Shown here: positions 1 through 7,822 of the stretch, one piece after another
How the letters are laid out: each line of letters opens with the position of its first letter
Position numbering within the stretch: the first letter of the stretch is position 1
Assembly: GCF_001704635.1 (NCBI RefSeq)
Contig: NZ_MAXF01000087.1
Location: 1 to 46,380 of the forward strand
Reading direction: 5' to 3'
DNA length: 46,380 nucleotides
From: Streptomyces sparsogenes
Lineage (GTDB): Bacteria; Actinomycetota; Actinomycetes; Streptomycetales; Streptomycetaceae
The notes under the pieces: generated by a model
The model's input: the letters and a program-made list of their open reading frames with translations, nothing else
Databases searched by the model: none
What the model was told of the DNA's origin: nothing
Made by a program: the position numbers and the translations under genes

Positions 1-211
1 CCACCGCGTTGATCGGTGGAGCCGCCTTGTTGCTGCCGGACGCGTTGCGTCCGTATCGCCAGCGCTTTCCGGTCCGCCGGTTGATCCCGACGATCCGGCA
101 CGCTTCCGTGTTGCTCACGCCCTGCTGCATGAGCCGGAAGTATGCCTCCCGCTCACGCACGAGCTTCCTGGGTCCCTGCGGTTGCCGGTCCTCGCGGATC
201 TCGAAGTCCAT
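1..211 (-). CDS. IS30-type transposase, N-terminal part (runs off window edge)
   Basis: An ATG at 211 on the minus strand opens a frame that stays open to the window edge (70 codons seen). The peptide starts MDFEIREDRQPQGPRKLV and contains a helix-turn-helix (NTEACRIVGINRRTGKRWR) followed by APPINAV. This matches the N-terminus of Streptomyces IS30-family transposases as I remember them, which bind the element's ends and cut and join the DNA. The catalytic DDE domain lies outside the window, so intactness cannot be judged. A short hairpin, CACCCC paired with GGGGTG, covers the likely ribosome-binding site just before the ATG. A second copy of this 5' end lies at 22137-22224 on the opposite strand. 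Confidence 0.8.
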   Translation of the reverse strand, partial: MDFEIREDRQPQGPRKLVREREAYFRLMQQGVSNTEACRIVGINRRTGKRWRYGRNASGSNKAAPPINAV

Positions 212-272
212 GCCACCCCTTGAGCTGGGGTGTTGCAACAACCACTAGAACCCAAGACCGGTCCGGGGCCTT
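185..272 (-). repeat. IS30-type 5' end, copy A
   Basis: This 88-bp stretch (start of the transposase gene plus its leader) aligns without gaps to 22137-22224 on the plus strand, with 82 of 88 bases identical by my hand alignment. It contains the palindrome TGTTGCAACA and the CACCCC/GGGGTG hairpin over the ribosome-binding site. The true terminal inverted repeat of the element cannot be fixed because the other end is not in the window. Confidence 0.75.
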
Positions 273-281
273 GCGCTTGTC

Positions 282-314
282 GTCCCCGGCAGAATTCGAA
301 CCTGCGACACCCGC
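282..314 (-). repeat. tRNA-Arg 3'-end fragment (candidate att site)
   Basis: These 33 bases repeat the T-arm and 3' acceptor part of the tRNA-Arg gene (3292-3324) in the same orientation with two mismatches (283 and 293). The sequence beyond 314 is not tRNA-like, so this is not a second tRNA gene. An intact tRNA at one end and a copy of its 3' end at the other is the usual footprint of a site-specific integration. The segment enclosed is about 3.0 kb and has no visible integrase. Confidence 0.7.
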
Positions 315-371
315 ACCGCGCCGCCGGGCCTGATCCAGGGACGGAAGGACCTCCGCATTCGGCACCGTCGT

Positions 372-2282
372 TCAGCCGGCGATGTCGACCCCATATCCGC
401 GTGCGAGGGCGTCGAGGCCGTGGTCGTAGCCCTGGCCGACGGCACGTAGACGCCAGAGCGGACCCCTGCGATAGATCTCCACGAGCAGCATCGTGCGTTC
501 GGTGGTGGCGGCGTCCAGGGTGGCCCGGGCGAGAGGTGCCCCGCTGCTGCCGGGGGCCGCACCGATCTGGATCGCGCCGACAGTCCCGAAGGTGGTGGCG
601 CCGTCGATGGCCGCAGCGACGACGATCTTCCGCGTCGCGGGTGGCAGGGATGCCAGGTCGAGGGCGATGGTCTGTTCGGCAGGGCCACCGATCAACAGGC
701 GCGCCGTTCCAGCGGGGCTCTCCGGGGCTCCGTAGAAGATGAAGTCCTCGTCGTGGGCGACCTGTTCGTCCTCGTCGAGGAGGAAGGCGACCACATCGAT
801 CTCGCAGTCGGCCTGCGGGGCCCAGCCAGCGGTGACGTACCACTCGGGTGCCGGTCCACCGTTCGGCATGGGCAGGTCGATGACGCCGCCTCTCGGCATC
901 ACGTGCGGCTCCTGAGGCCGGAGAACCACCGCGTTCTGGTCCCCCATTGGGGCCGGAGAGGCGAGCCAGTGCAGGTCGTGCACAGGGAGTTGAAGGGCGG
1001 TGATGCGCCTCATGCGCCGGTCGCCTTCTGCTCCTGGCAGGAGCACGACGTCAGTGACGCTGGCGGAAAGGTTGATCGCCGCGGACCCGCCCAGCTGGAC
1101 GACGCGGATACGGGCTGCCGCGGCATCGGCATGGACGCCACCGAGCACCAGTACCCGACGTCCCGCGAGGGGCTTGTCCAAGGTGTCGACCAAGTGCTCC
1201 GATTGGCGCGGAGCGGGGACTGGCACGCAGGGGGAGGCCGTGGGGAGGGCAGATGCTTCCGGGGCGGGTACGACAGAAGTCGTAGTGGACACCGGCTCCA
1301 CGGGCCTGATCTGTTCTGCTTCTGGCTCAGTCACCGGGGCGACCCTGACGGCTGTCGCCTCATGTGCTGTCCCCGGCCGTACGTCGGCCAGCAGCCGCAG
1401 GAAGGTCTGCTCGTCGACGACCGGCACGCCTTCAGCAAGTGCGCGTCGGGCCTTTGTCGAGTCGGCCGCCGGTTCGTTGGTGACCAGCACGCTGGTGTGC
1501 CGGCTGACGGAAGTCATCATGTTCAGCCCGGCGGCAACCGCCCGCCCGACCAGCTCCGCACGGGCGTAGGCGGTCTCACCGGTGATCGCGACCTTCATCC
1601 CTTGCTGGAGCGGCCCGCCGGGAGTCAGACGTCCCGGATTGCGGTAGGCACAGGGAGTCTTCGGTGGCTTCGGCGTGAATTGGGATTCTGCCCGCGGTGG
1701 GCAGGCCACCAGCGGCAAGGGCAGATCGAGCCGAGCTGCCTCACGCAGGGACGCACGCAGGACCCCGGCAAGTACCCGGGTGTCGTCCAGTGCATCGTGA
1801 GCGCGCTGTTGGGAGACGCCGTAGTGGGCGGCGAGGGTGCCGAGCTTCATGTCGTCGGTGGGCGGATCCACCTGGCGGTTCAAAGCCAGGGTGCACAGCC
1901 GCTGCGACACCGGCAGCCACATCCGCGCACGAGCGAACTCGTAGGCGAGGAAGTCGTAGTCGAATTGGGCATTGTGGGCTACCAGGACGCGGTCCTGGAG
2001 CATCGCCCCGAGCCGCCCGGCCACTTGGCCGAAGGTGGGTGCACCCTGCAGCCGCTCGACGGTGAGCCCATGCACCTCCACAGGCCCCGGATCACACCCC
2101 GGATTGAGCAGCGTCGAGAACTCCCCGGTCTGCTCACCGTCCGGACCGATCGTGATCACTGCAACGGACAGCACCCGGTCCCGCCGGGCTACGAGTCCCG
2201 AGGTCTCCACATCGACCAGGGCCCAATCGTAGGCGTAATCGCCCATGGCGGGAACGTCCAAGAAGGGAGAGACGAGACTCAT
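372..2282 (-). CDS. DEDDh exonuclease-BRCT-BRCT-TerD fusion protein
   Basis: The 636-residue product has a DnaQ-like 3'-5' exonuclease domain at about 18-185 with the four expected acidic residues: DVET (D24, E26), AHNAQFDYDF (D108) and AHDALDDTR (H162, D167). A BRCT domain follows at about 225-300 (KVAITGE to TFLRLL), then a second BRCT-like segment at about 375-440. A TerD-type domain fills the C-terminus, with the acidic calcium-site-like stretch DVVAFLLDEDEQV. Exonuclease-BRCT proteins trim DNA ends, and TerD domains belong to tellurite and stress-response systems. A DNA-damage or conflict role is inference. The start could instead be the ATG at 2246 (MGDYAYDW). Neither start has a strong ribosome-binding site. 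It lies between the two tRNA-Arg repeats. Confidence 0.85.
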   Translation of the reverse strand: MSLVSPFLDVPAMGDYAYDWALVDVETSGLVARRDRVLSVAVITIGPDGEQTGEFSTLLNPGCDPGPVEVHGLTVERLQGAPTFGQVAGRLGAMLQDRVLVAHNAQFDYDFLAYEFARARMWLPVSQRLCTLALNRQVDPPTDDMKLGTLAAHYGVSQQRAHDALDDTRVLAGVLRASLREAARLDLPLPLVACPPRAESQFTPKPPKTPCAYRNPGRLTPGGPLQQGMKVAITGETAYARAELVGRAVAAGLNMMTSVSRHTSVLVTNEPAADSTKARRALAEGVPVVDEQTFLRLLADVRPGTAHEATAVRVAPVTEPEAEQIRPVEPVSTTTSVVPAPEASALPTASPCVPVPAPRQSEHLVDTLDKPLAGRRVLVLGGVHADAAAARIRVVQLGGSAAINLSASVTDVVLLPGAEGDRRMRRITALQLPVHDLHWLASPAPMGDQNAVVLRPQEPHVMPRGGVIDLPMPNGGPAPEWYVTAGWAPQADCEIDVVAFLLDEDEQVAHDEDFIFYGAPESPAGTARLLIGGPAEQTIALDLASLPPATRKIVVAAAIDGATTFGTVGAIQIGAAPGSSGAPLARATLDAATTERTMLLVEIYRRGPLWRLRAVGQGYDHGLDALARGYGVDIAG

Positions 2283-2553
2283 GACGCCAAGGATGATCCG
2301 ATATGCGACCCTCCTTCAATCTACATGGCGATTTTCGCTCGTTCGAAAGGCCGTGATGAGGCGGTCGTGGTACGCCGACCGCAGAACCGGCGGTTTCGCA
2401 AGCGCCGTCGGGGATGCAGCGCCAGTTCCTGGAACGGGTGTACCGGCTGACCCGCGAGTCGCTCCTCCGTCCGCTTGGAACGTCTCCTCGGTCCAGCACT
2501 CGCACCACTAAGTCCTGCTGCGTGGGCTTCATGAGCATGTGTGGCCTCCCAAT

Positions 2554-2806
2554 CGGGCGTCCGCGTAAAGCTTCGGCGGTGACCGTGTGGCCTTGGTCGC
2601 TGTCGTGGACGATGACTCGGTAAGCGATGACGCTGACCATGCCCAGGCCTCGGCCGCGCTCGGCGTCTTGGTCCTGCTGCTCGACCTTCGGGGCCGTCCC
2701 CCGCCCCGCCGTCGTCCGTGACCTTTACCGGGACCACCTGAGCGGAGACCACTACGGCCAGGCGGAAGCTGCCGTACTCCTGGCCGCTGCAACGATGGCC
2801 GATGTC
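2554..2806 (-). pseudogene. RsbW-like ATP-binding protein remnant, frameshifted
   Basis: Two adjoining frames together read as the C-terminal half of a small Streptomyces HATPase_c (anti-sigma-like) protein. The first frame gives GSFRLAVVVSAQVVPVKVTDDGG. After one extra G in the run near 2702 the next frame gives TAPKVEQQD, GRGLGMVSVIAYR and GHTVTAEAL. VTDDGG and RGRGLGMV are the ATP-lid motifs of that family. The N-terminal half is missing: a TGA that also ends the Imm1 gene lies directly upstream in the same frame. The second frame stays open to 2134 but I recognise nothing beyond about 2554, so 2283-2553 is left without a call. Both truncation and frameshift point to a dead gene. Confidence 0.6.
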
Positions 2807-3184
2807 TCAGCGATCGACGGCCCAGTGCGCGTCCTCGGGCCAGGATCCCGCGCGGACAATGTGCTCCACGAGTCTGAACGCCTCACCGATGGGCACGGTG
2901 TCGTGGTCCAGGTACTCGTCGTGCTGCCCGCTGGACAGAACGAACCCCTTGCTTGATCCCTCGCCTCCTGGGTCCACGGCATGTTCGCCGGGATCGCCCT
3001 CTGCGTCGAGCAGCATCACCATCGCTCGCTCGGTGTTCGTGACGAAGGCCACCGATCGACCGGACGTACCGGTCAGCCACGTCTCAGGCAGACCCGTACG
3101 GACCCTCGCTCGAAGCGCCCCCAGTACCGCCTCGGACGGCACAGGGTCGGCGCTGCCGTCATCGATCACCCAGCGTTCAGCCAT
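2807..3184 (-). CDS. Imm1-family immunity protein
   Basis: The 125-residue product starts MAERWVIDDG and contains SVAFVTNTERAMVMLLD, HAVDPGGEGS, GFVLSSGQHDEY and a C-terminal GEAFRLVEHI. This is the pattern of Imm1-type immunity proteins, which bind and neutralise polymorphic toxins, often nucleic-acid deaminases of the SCP1.201 type. The assignment is from memory of the family and has no structural check. No toxin is encoded next to it: the upstream neighbour is the tRNA-Arg gene and the downstream one is a broken ATPase. It is therefore an orphan immunity gene inside the tRNA-bounded segment. A GTG at 3190 is an alternative start. Neither has a clear ribosome-binding site. Confidence 0.65.
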   Translation of the reverse strand: MAERWVIDDGSADPVPSEAVLGALRARVRTGLPETWLTGTSGRSVAFVTNTERAMVMLLDAEGDPGEHAVDPGGEGSSKGFVLSSGQHDEYLDHDTVPIGEAFRLVEHIVRAGSWPEDAHWAVDR

Positions 3185-3242
3185 GAGCACGACGATCCCA
3201 TGGACGAATCCAGGAGACAGTCCCTAGTCGTCTGAGACGGCG

Positions 3243-3290
3243 AAGGGCCAGCCTGGGAGGAGACCCCTCCTGAGCTGGCCCTTTTCTTTG
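3243..3290 (+). terminator. Rho-independent terminator next to tRNA-Arg
   Basis: AGGGCCAGC and GCTGGCCCTT pair across a loop that itself contains GGAGG/CCTCC, followed on the plus strand by TTTTCTTT. On the minus strand the hairpin lies directly behind the tRNA-Arg gene and could end its transcript, although the T-run favours plus-strand transcripts. Confidence 0.65.
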
Positions 3291-3363
3291 TGCCCCCGGC
3301 AGGATTCGAACCTGCGACACCCGCTTTAGGAGAGCGGTGCTCTATCCCCTGAGCTACGGAGGC
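3291..3363 (-). tRNA. tRNA-Arg (anticodon CCU)
   Basis: The minus strand folds into a standard 73-nt cloverleaf: acceptor GCCTCCG with CGGGGGC (one U-G pair), D-arm GCTC/GAGC, anticodon stem CCGCT/AGCGG around CTCCTAA (anticodon CCU), variable loop GTGTC and T-arm GCAGG-TTCGAAT-CCTGC. The discriminator is A and CCA is not encoded. Its 3' end is repeated at 282-314. Confidence 0.95.
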
Positions 3364-3851
3364 GGGGGCTTGTAGAAAACCTTGTCGAAAACCCGAAACC
3401 CGATCTTCGGCTTGGCTGAACAAACCCGCTTGGCCAGACGGCCGTGCTCTGATCGCTGGCAGTGCCGAGCGACGGAGCGCGGGGAGATCCCGGCTGACCT
3501 CCACACAGGGTAGCGGATGTGCCCACTGCGGTTCGCTCTCGTGGTTACGATTCCCTGGGGCGGCCGCTTGACGTGCAGCTTTGCGAGGCGTGAGACCGTC
3601 GAGCCAACGAGCAGGAGCAGGAGCCTCGACTCCGGGGAGGGGTGAATTATCCGTTCCGGGGGTAAGGGCGGCTTTCGTCCAATGGCTGGCGTAGTCGCGA
3701 GCGCGCTGACCGCCGAGTGCCTCACGGTCCGGTCGGAAAGATCGTTTGCAGCGGGGCCGACTCAACCGCATCCCCATCCGACGACCGTGTCCTCGGGCGC
3801 GCTGGTGGGGCAGAGTCGTGACGAGGTGGTGGTTGCTGTCTGTGGGGATGG
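3364..3851. other. Gene-free stretch between tRNA-Arg and DHA2 transporter
   Basis: About 490 bp that contain the upstream region of the tRNA gene. Open frames here are GC-driven and resemble nothing I know. No clear hairpin or repeat was seen. Confidence 0.4.
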
Positions 3852-5312
3852 TCAGTGCCTTGCCTGGCCTTCCGATGCGGCTGCTGCTGGATCGGCTTTG
3901 CGTGGAGCGGGCAGCGCGCAGGCCATGATGGCTACGGCCGTGCACACGACTGCGGTCGCCGTGAACACTGATCGGTACGACGATGTCGGGGTGTCGTGAG
4001 CGGTGGCAAGGGTGACGAGTGCGGCGAGTCCGAAGGCTCCGCCTAACTGGCGGGTGGTGTTCATCAGTCCGGAGGCCGCTCCGGCCTCCTGTTCGCTGAC
4101 GCCCGAGGTGACGGTGGTGGTGATCGGGGTGATGAGCAGGCCCATGGCGGCGGACATGACGATCGCGGGACCGAGCAGGCCGTCCACGTAGCCGCTGTCA
4201 ACGCTGATGCGGCTCTGCCAGAGGAAGCCGACCGCACCGAGCAGGGCGCTGAACACGATCAGGGAGCGGGCGCCGGTGTGCCGCATGACGGCGGGGGCGA
4301 GGCGGGCGGCCGCGATGCCGATGAGGGTGTGCGGGAGGAAGCCGATGCCGGTGGCGAGCGCCCCGTAGTGGAGGACGTCCTGCATGTACAGCGACAGGAA
4401 GTACCACATGGGGATGAAGCACGCTCCGGCCAGCAGCATCGTCGCGTTGCCGGCCCAGATCGCCCGCAGCCTCACCAGAGAGGGTGGCATCAGCGGGGCC
4501 GCCGCATACCGCGCCTCCGTGACCGCGAACGCGGTCAGCGTCACGATGCCGACGGCCAGGCCCGTCAGAGTGGTCGGTCCGCTCCAGCCGTGTGGCCCGG
4601 CCTGGTTGACGCCGTAGACCAGTGCGGTGACGCCCAGCGTCGCCAGCACCGCGCCGGGGGCGTCCAGTCGTCCGGATGCCGTGCGGGGAGGATCGGCGGG
4701 GAGCAGCCGTACGGCCGAGAGTACGGCCGCGACGCCGATCGGCACATTGATCAGAAGAATCCACCGCCAGGACAGAGCGTCGGTGAGCACGCCGCCGATC
4801 AGGTTGCCCGCCGCGCCGCCGGCCGAACTGACCGCGGTCCAGATCGCGAGCGCCCGGGTGCGGCCGTGCCCTTCGGCGAACGTGATCGTCAGGATCGTCA
4901 GCGTGGCCGGGGCCAGGACCGCGGCTCCCAGGCCCTGCACAGCGCGCATGGCGATCAGCAGGCCGGGGCCGGTGGCGAGCCCGCCCACCAGGCTGGAGGA
5001 GGAGAACAGCAGCAGTCCCCACAGGAACACCCGCCGACGCCCGTACAGGTCCGCGAGACGGCCGCCGAGGAGCAGGAAGCCCGCGAAGACCAGGGCATAG
5101 CTGCCGACGACCCACTGCAGCCCCGCGGCATCGAAGCCGAGCGCGTCCTGGATGGACGGCAGTGCGACATTCACCACCGACACGTCGAGGACCACCATGA
5201 ACTGAGCCGCGCACGCCAGCCACAGGAGAGCCGACTGACGGCGCGCCGGCGCTGTCGACTGCTCCTCGGGGGCCTCTGAAGTGTCGGCGGCCCTGGCTTC
5301 GCGGTGTCCCAT
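3852..5312 (-). CDS. DHA2-type MFS efflux transporter
   Basis: The 486-residue membrane protein has the 14-helix drug:H+ antiporter layout. MVVLDVSVVNVALPSIQ marks helix 1 (motif D1), GGRLADLYGRRRVF is motif A after helix 2, and ATLTILTITF and GGAAGNLIGGVL lie in helices 4-5 (motif C region). It should export a drug or metabolite across the cell membrane. The start at 5312 is preceded by GGGGAAGAGAC on the minus strand. It diverges from the TetR gene at 5391 with a palindrome in the 78-bp gap, the usual arrangement of an efflux pump under its own TetR repressor. The substrate cannot be told from sequence. Confidence 0.9.
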   Translation of the reverse strand: MGHREARAADTSEAPEEQSTAPARRQSALLWLACAAQFMVVLDVSVVNVALPSIQDALGFDAAGLQWVVGSYALVFAGFLLLGGRLADLYGRRRVFLWGLLLFSSSSLVGGLATGPGLLIAMRAVQGLGAAVLAPATLTILTITFAEGHGRTRALAIWTAVSSAGGAAGNLIGGVLTDALSWRWILLINVPIGVAAVLSAVRLLPADPPRTASGRLDAPGAVLATLGVTALVYGVNQAGPHGWSGPTTLTGLAVGIVTLTAFAVTEARYAAAPLMPPSLVRLRAIWAGNATMLLAGACFIPMWYFLSLYMQDVLHYGALATGIGFLPHTLIGIAAARLAPAVMRHTGARSLIVFSALLGAVGFLWQSRISVDSGYVDGLLGPAIVMSAAMGLLITPITTTVTSGVSEQEAGAASGLMNTTRQLGGAFGLAALVTLATAHDTPTSSYRSVFTATAVVCTAVAIMACALPAPRKADPAAAASEGQARH

Positions 5313-5341
5313 GTCTCTTCCCCATCGTCGAGGTCAGCCTT

Positions 5342-5357
5342 TACCGTACAGCGGTAC
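5342..5357. promoter_or_regulatory. Candidate TetR operator between MFS and TetR genes
   Basis: TACCG-N5-CGGTA (5342-5356) is an inverted repeat that also contains GTAC-N4-GTAC (5346-5357). It overlaps a -10-like TACTAT (5355-5360) for the TetR gene and lies 30 bp from the transporter start. A repressor bound here could control both genes. Confidence 0.55.
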
Positions 5358-5390
5358 TATAAAAACTGGTCGAACGGGAAGGGGGCAACC

Positions 5391-6014
5391 GTGCCGAAAC
5401 GCGTTGACCATGCCCAACGTCGAGCCCACATCGCTGACGCCCTGGTGCGGGTGGCCGCGCGCGACGGACTGCACGCGGTGACCATGCGTGCCGTCGCCGC
5501 CGAGGCAGGCATGTCCCTCAACCTGGTCCAGTACTACTTCGATACCAAGGCCCAGTTGGTGCATTCCGCACTGCTCCACCTCGAACACCAGAGTCATGAG
5601 CGGTGGGCAGCGCGGCTGGAGAGCCTGAACGATCCGGAAACCGCGCGAGCCTGCCTTGAGGCGTTCGTCGCCGAAGCAGTGCCGACCGACGAAGCGAGCC
5701 GTGCCTTCCGCCTGGTGTGGACTTCCTACGCCGTGCTCGCGATGACCGATCCGGAACTCGCCGAGCAGCCTTTCATCGAGGGCCCGAACCGGCTCGAACG
5801 CCAGCTCACCGAAGTCCTGGCCAGGGCTCAGAAGGCAGGAAGGATCGCGGCACATCTGGATGTCTCCATCGAGGCCACGCGCTTGCTGAGCCTCAGCCAC
5901 GGCGTCGGGACCAGCGTGCTGGTCGGACAGCGATCCGCGACACAGGCCTTGGAGGTGATGCATTACCACCTCGCCCGCTTGTTCAGCGATCCCACTCCGC
6001 TCGAAGCCCCATAG
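5391..6014 (+). CDS. TetR-family transcriptional regulator
   Basis: The 207-residue regulator has an N-terminal helix-turn-helix (TMRAVAAEAGMSLNLVQYYFDTKAQLV, about residues 28-54) followed by a helical ligand-binding domain. I chose the GTG at 5391 because GGAAGGGGG lies just before it; an upstream ATG at 5304 in the same frame would run back through the likely operator and promoter. It diverges from the DHA2 transporter, which it probably represses together with itself until an exported compound binds. The truncated P450 follows on the same strand after 113 bp and may have been a third target. Confidence 0.88.
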   Translation: MPKRVDHAQRRAHIADALVRVAARDGLHAVTMRAVAAEAGMSLNLVQYYFDTKAQLVHSALLHLEHQSHERWAARLESLNDPETARACLEAFVAEAVPTDEASRAFRLVWTSYAVLAMTDPELAEQPFIEGPNRLERQLTEVLARAQKAGRIAAHLDVSIEATRLLSLSHGVGTSVLVGQRSATQALEVMHYHLARLFSDPTPLEAP

Positions 6015-6127
6015 CCGTCGGCGACCGGCGCTCACTGATCAGCTTTCGGCCCGCGGGACGCGAGCCGCTGCCTCGCGGGATGAGGCAGCACAGCCAACCG
6101 CATCGCATGACGGACAGGAGGAGCTCG

Positions 6128-7144
6128 GTGACCATCAACGCACAGCAGCCGCGGGACTTTCCCTTCGCGCCTCCCCCTCAGCTCCACCTGGAACCACTCT
6201 TCGCGGTCTTACGCGAAAGAGAACCGATCAGCCGTGTCCGCCTCCCGTACGGCGGGGAGGCGTGGTTGGTCACCCGCTATGAGGACATCAAAGAGGTACT
6301 CGGTGGCCCCTGCTTCAGCCGGGCTGCCACTCAGCACGCCGAGACGCCCCGGATGCAGCCGGCTCCGGCCGGTGAAGGGGTGCTGATGTCGCTGGACCCA
6401 CCCGACCATACGCGCTTGCGCAGGACAGTCGCCGGAGTCTTCACCAAGCGCCGGGTGAAGGACCTGCGGCCTTCCGTGGAGCGAATCGCGCAGGGACTGC
6501 TGGATGCGATGGAAGTCTCGGGTCCACCGGCCGATCTGGTCGCGTCATACGCGCTGCCCCTGCCCATCACCGTGATCTGCGATCTGCTGGGCGTGCCCGA
6601 GGACGGTCGGGACCGGCTACGAGAGTGGTCCGACGCCTTGCTGTCGACTACGGCATGCACTCCTGCCGAGACGGCGGCGGCCGCACAGGCTATGGCCGAC
6701 TACTTCGCCGCCCTGGTCGAACAGCGTCGGCACAAGCCGACCGACGACTTGCTGGGGGCACTGGTCAAGATCTGCGGCCGGAAGGAGGGGCAGCTCAGCG
6801 AGGAGGAGGTGGTCTGCCTCACCCGTGATCTGCTCATCGCTGGTCACGAAACCACGGCGAGCCAGATCGCCAACTGCGTCTACGTTCTGCTCCACCACCC
6901 ACAGGAGACGGGTCGGTTACGCGCGGACCCTCAGATGATGGCGTGCGCAGTGGAAGAACTGCTGCGGTTCATCCCACTGGGGTCGGGCGGCTTCCGCTCC
7001 AGAGTCGCCACCGCGGAGGTGCAGTTGTGCGGGGTGCGGATTCAGCCCGGAGAGACTGTGTTCGCACCGACGGTGGCGGCCAACCGGGACCCGGAACGGA
7101 GGCGCGACGCTCTGCACTCGCAGGGCGCACCGGCGTCAGTGTAG
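6128..7144 (+). pseudogene. Cytochrome P450, 3'-truncated
   Basis: The frame encodes 338 residues against about 400 for bacterial class I P450s. The start GTG at 6128 follows GGACAGGAGGAG. Present are the proline-rich N-terminus, the I-helix oxygen-activation motif AGHETTAS (about residue 238) and the K-helix ExxR in VEELLRF (about residue 275). After VAANRDPE the sequence turns into ERRRDALHSQGAPASV and stops. The cysteine-ligand loop (FGxGxHxCxG), which holds the heme iron, is missing and not visible in other frames. It cannot be a working P450. The junction at about 7095 looks like a deletion rather than a single-base slip, because downstream DNA does not restore the family in another frame. 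Confidence 0.8.
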
Positions 7145-7303
7145 CGGTTGGGCCGTCGGGGGTGCAGGGCGCTGGGGGTGGGGGTGGGGGTTGGCCGCCG
7201 GTTGGGGGATATCGGGGATGAGGCAACCCGGAACCGGCGGGATGGCGTTCACCATGTGTGAAAGAGGTAGCTCGGACAGGGGCACGATGGCGAGGACACG
7301 ACA

Positions 7304-7822
7304 GTGACGGGCGTGGCGCCCGGCTTCGAGGAGTTCGTCGCCGCGCGTGGGCCTCGGCTGTTGCGGGTCGCTTGGCTGCTGACCGGGGATGCTCATCTGG
7401 CCGAGGATCTGCTGCAGACGGTGCTGGCGAAGGTGTGGCCGAAGTGGCGGCGGATCGCGGCGGAGAATCCGGAGGCGTATGTCCGCAAGGCGCTGGTCAA
7501 TACGCATGCGTCGTGGTGGCGGCGGCGCTGGCGGGGGGAGGTGCCGCACGACGAGGTGCCGGATACGCGGGTCGTGCCGGATCCGTTCGAGGGGGTGGAT
7601 CTGGAGCAGTCCCTGGCGGCGGTGGTGCGTGGGCTGCCGGTGCGGCAGCGGGCGGTGGTGGTGCTGCGGTATTTCGAGGACCTGAGCGTGGAGGACACCG
7701 CCGAGGTGCTGGGGTGCAGCACGGGCACGGTGAAGAGCCAGGCGTCCAAGGCGCTGCGCACCTTGCAGGGGCTGCTGCCCGCCGCCGAGATGGTGGCGGA
7801 CGGTGGTGAGCGTCGTGGGTGA
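7304..7822 (+). CDS. SigE-family ECF RNA polymerase sigma factor
   Basis: The 172-residue protein has sigma region 2 (FEEFVAARGPRLLRVAWLLTGD, then AEDLLQTVLAKVWPKW) and sigma region 4 (LPVRQRAVVVLRYFEDLSVEDTA, then CSTGTVKSQASKALRTL). This is the common actinobacterial SigE-family pattern (ECF41/42-like factors lack this spacing). It should direct RNA polymerase to a small set of promoters. The start is a GTG at 7304 after GAGGA at 7289-7293. The following gene overlaps it by 20 bp and encodes a one-helix membrane protein, so the two are translationally coupled and probably work as sigma factor and membrane partner. The target promoters are unknown. Confidence 0.88.
   Translation: MTGVAPGFEEFVAARGPRLLRVAWLLTGDAHLAEDLLQTVLAKVWPKWRRIAAENPEAYVRKALVNTHASWWRRRWRGEVPHDEVPDTRVVPDPFEGVDLEQSLAAVVRGLPVRQRAVVVLRYFEDLSVEDTAEVLGCSTGTVKSQASKALRTLQGLLPAAEMVADGGERRG

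Noticed and set aside
282..330. A second tRNA gene at the left end.
   Set aside because: Only the T-arm and 3' acceptor strand are present. No anticodon arm, D-arm or 5' acceptor can be folded.
3852..7144. A small biosynthetic gene cluster of transporter, TetR and P450.
   Set aside because: The P450 lacks its heme ligand and no core biosynthetic enzyme is present.
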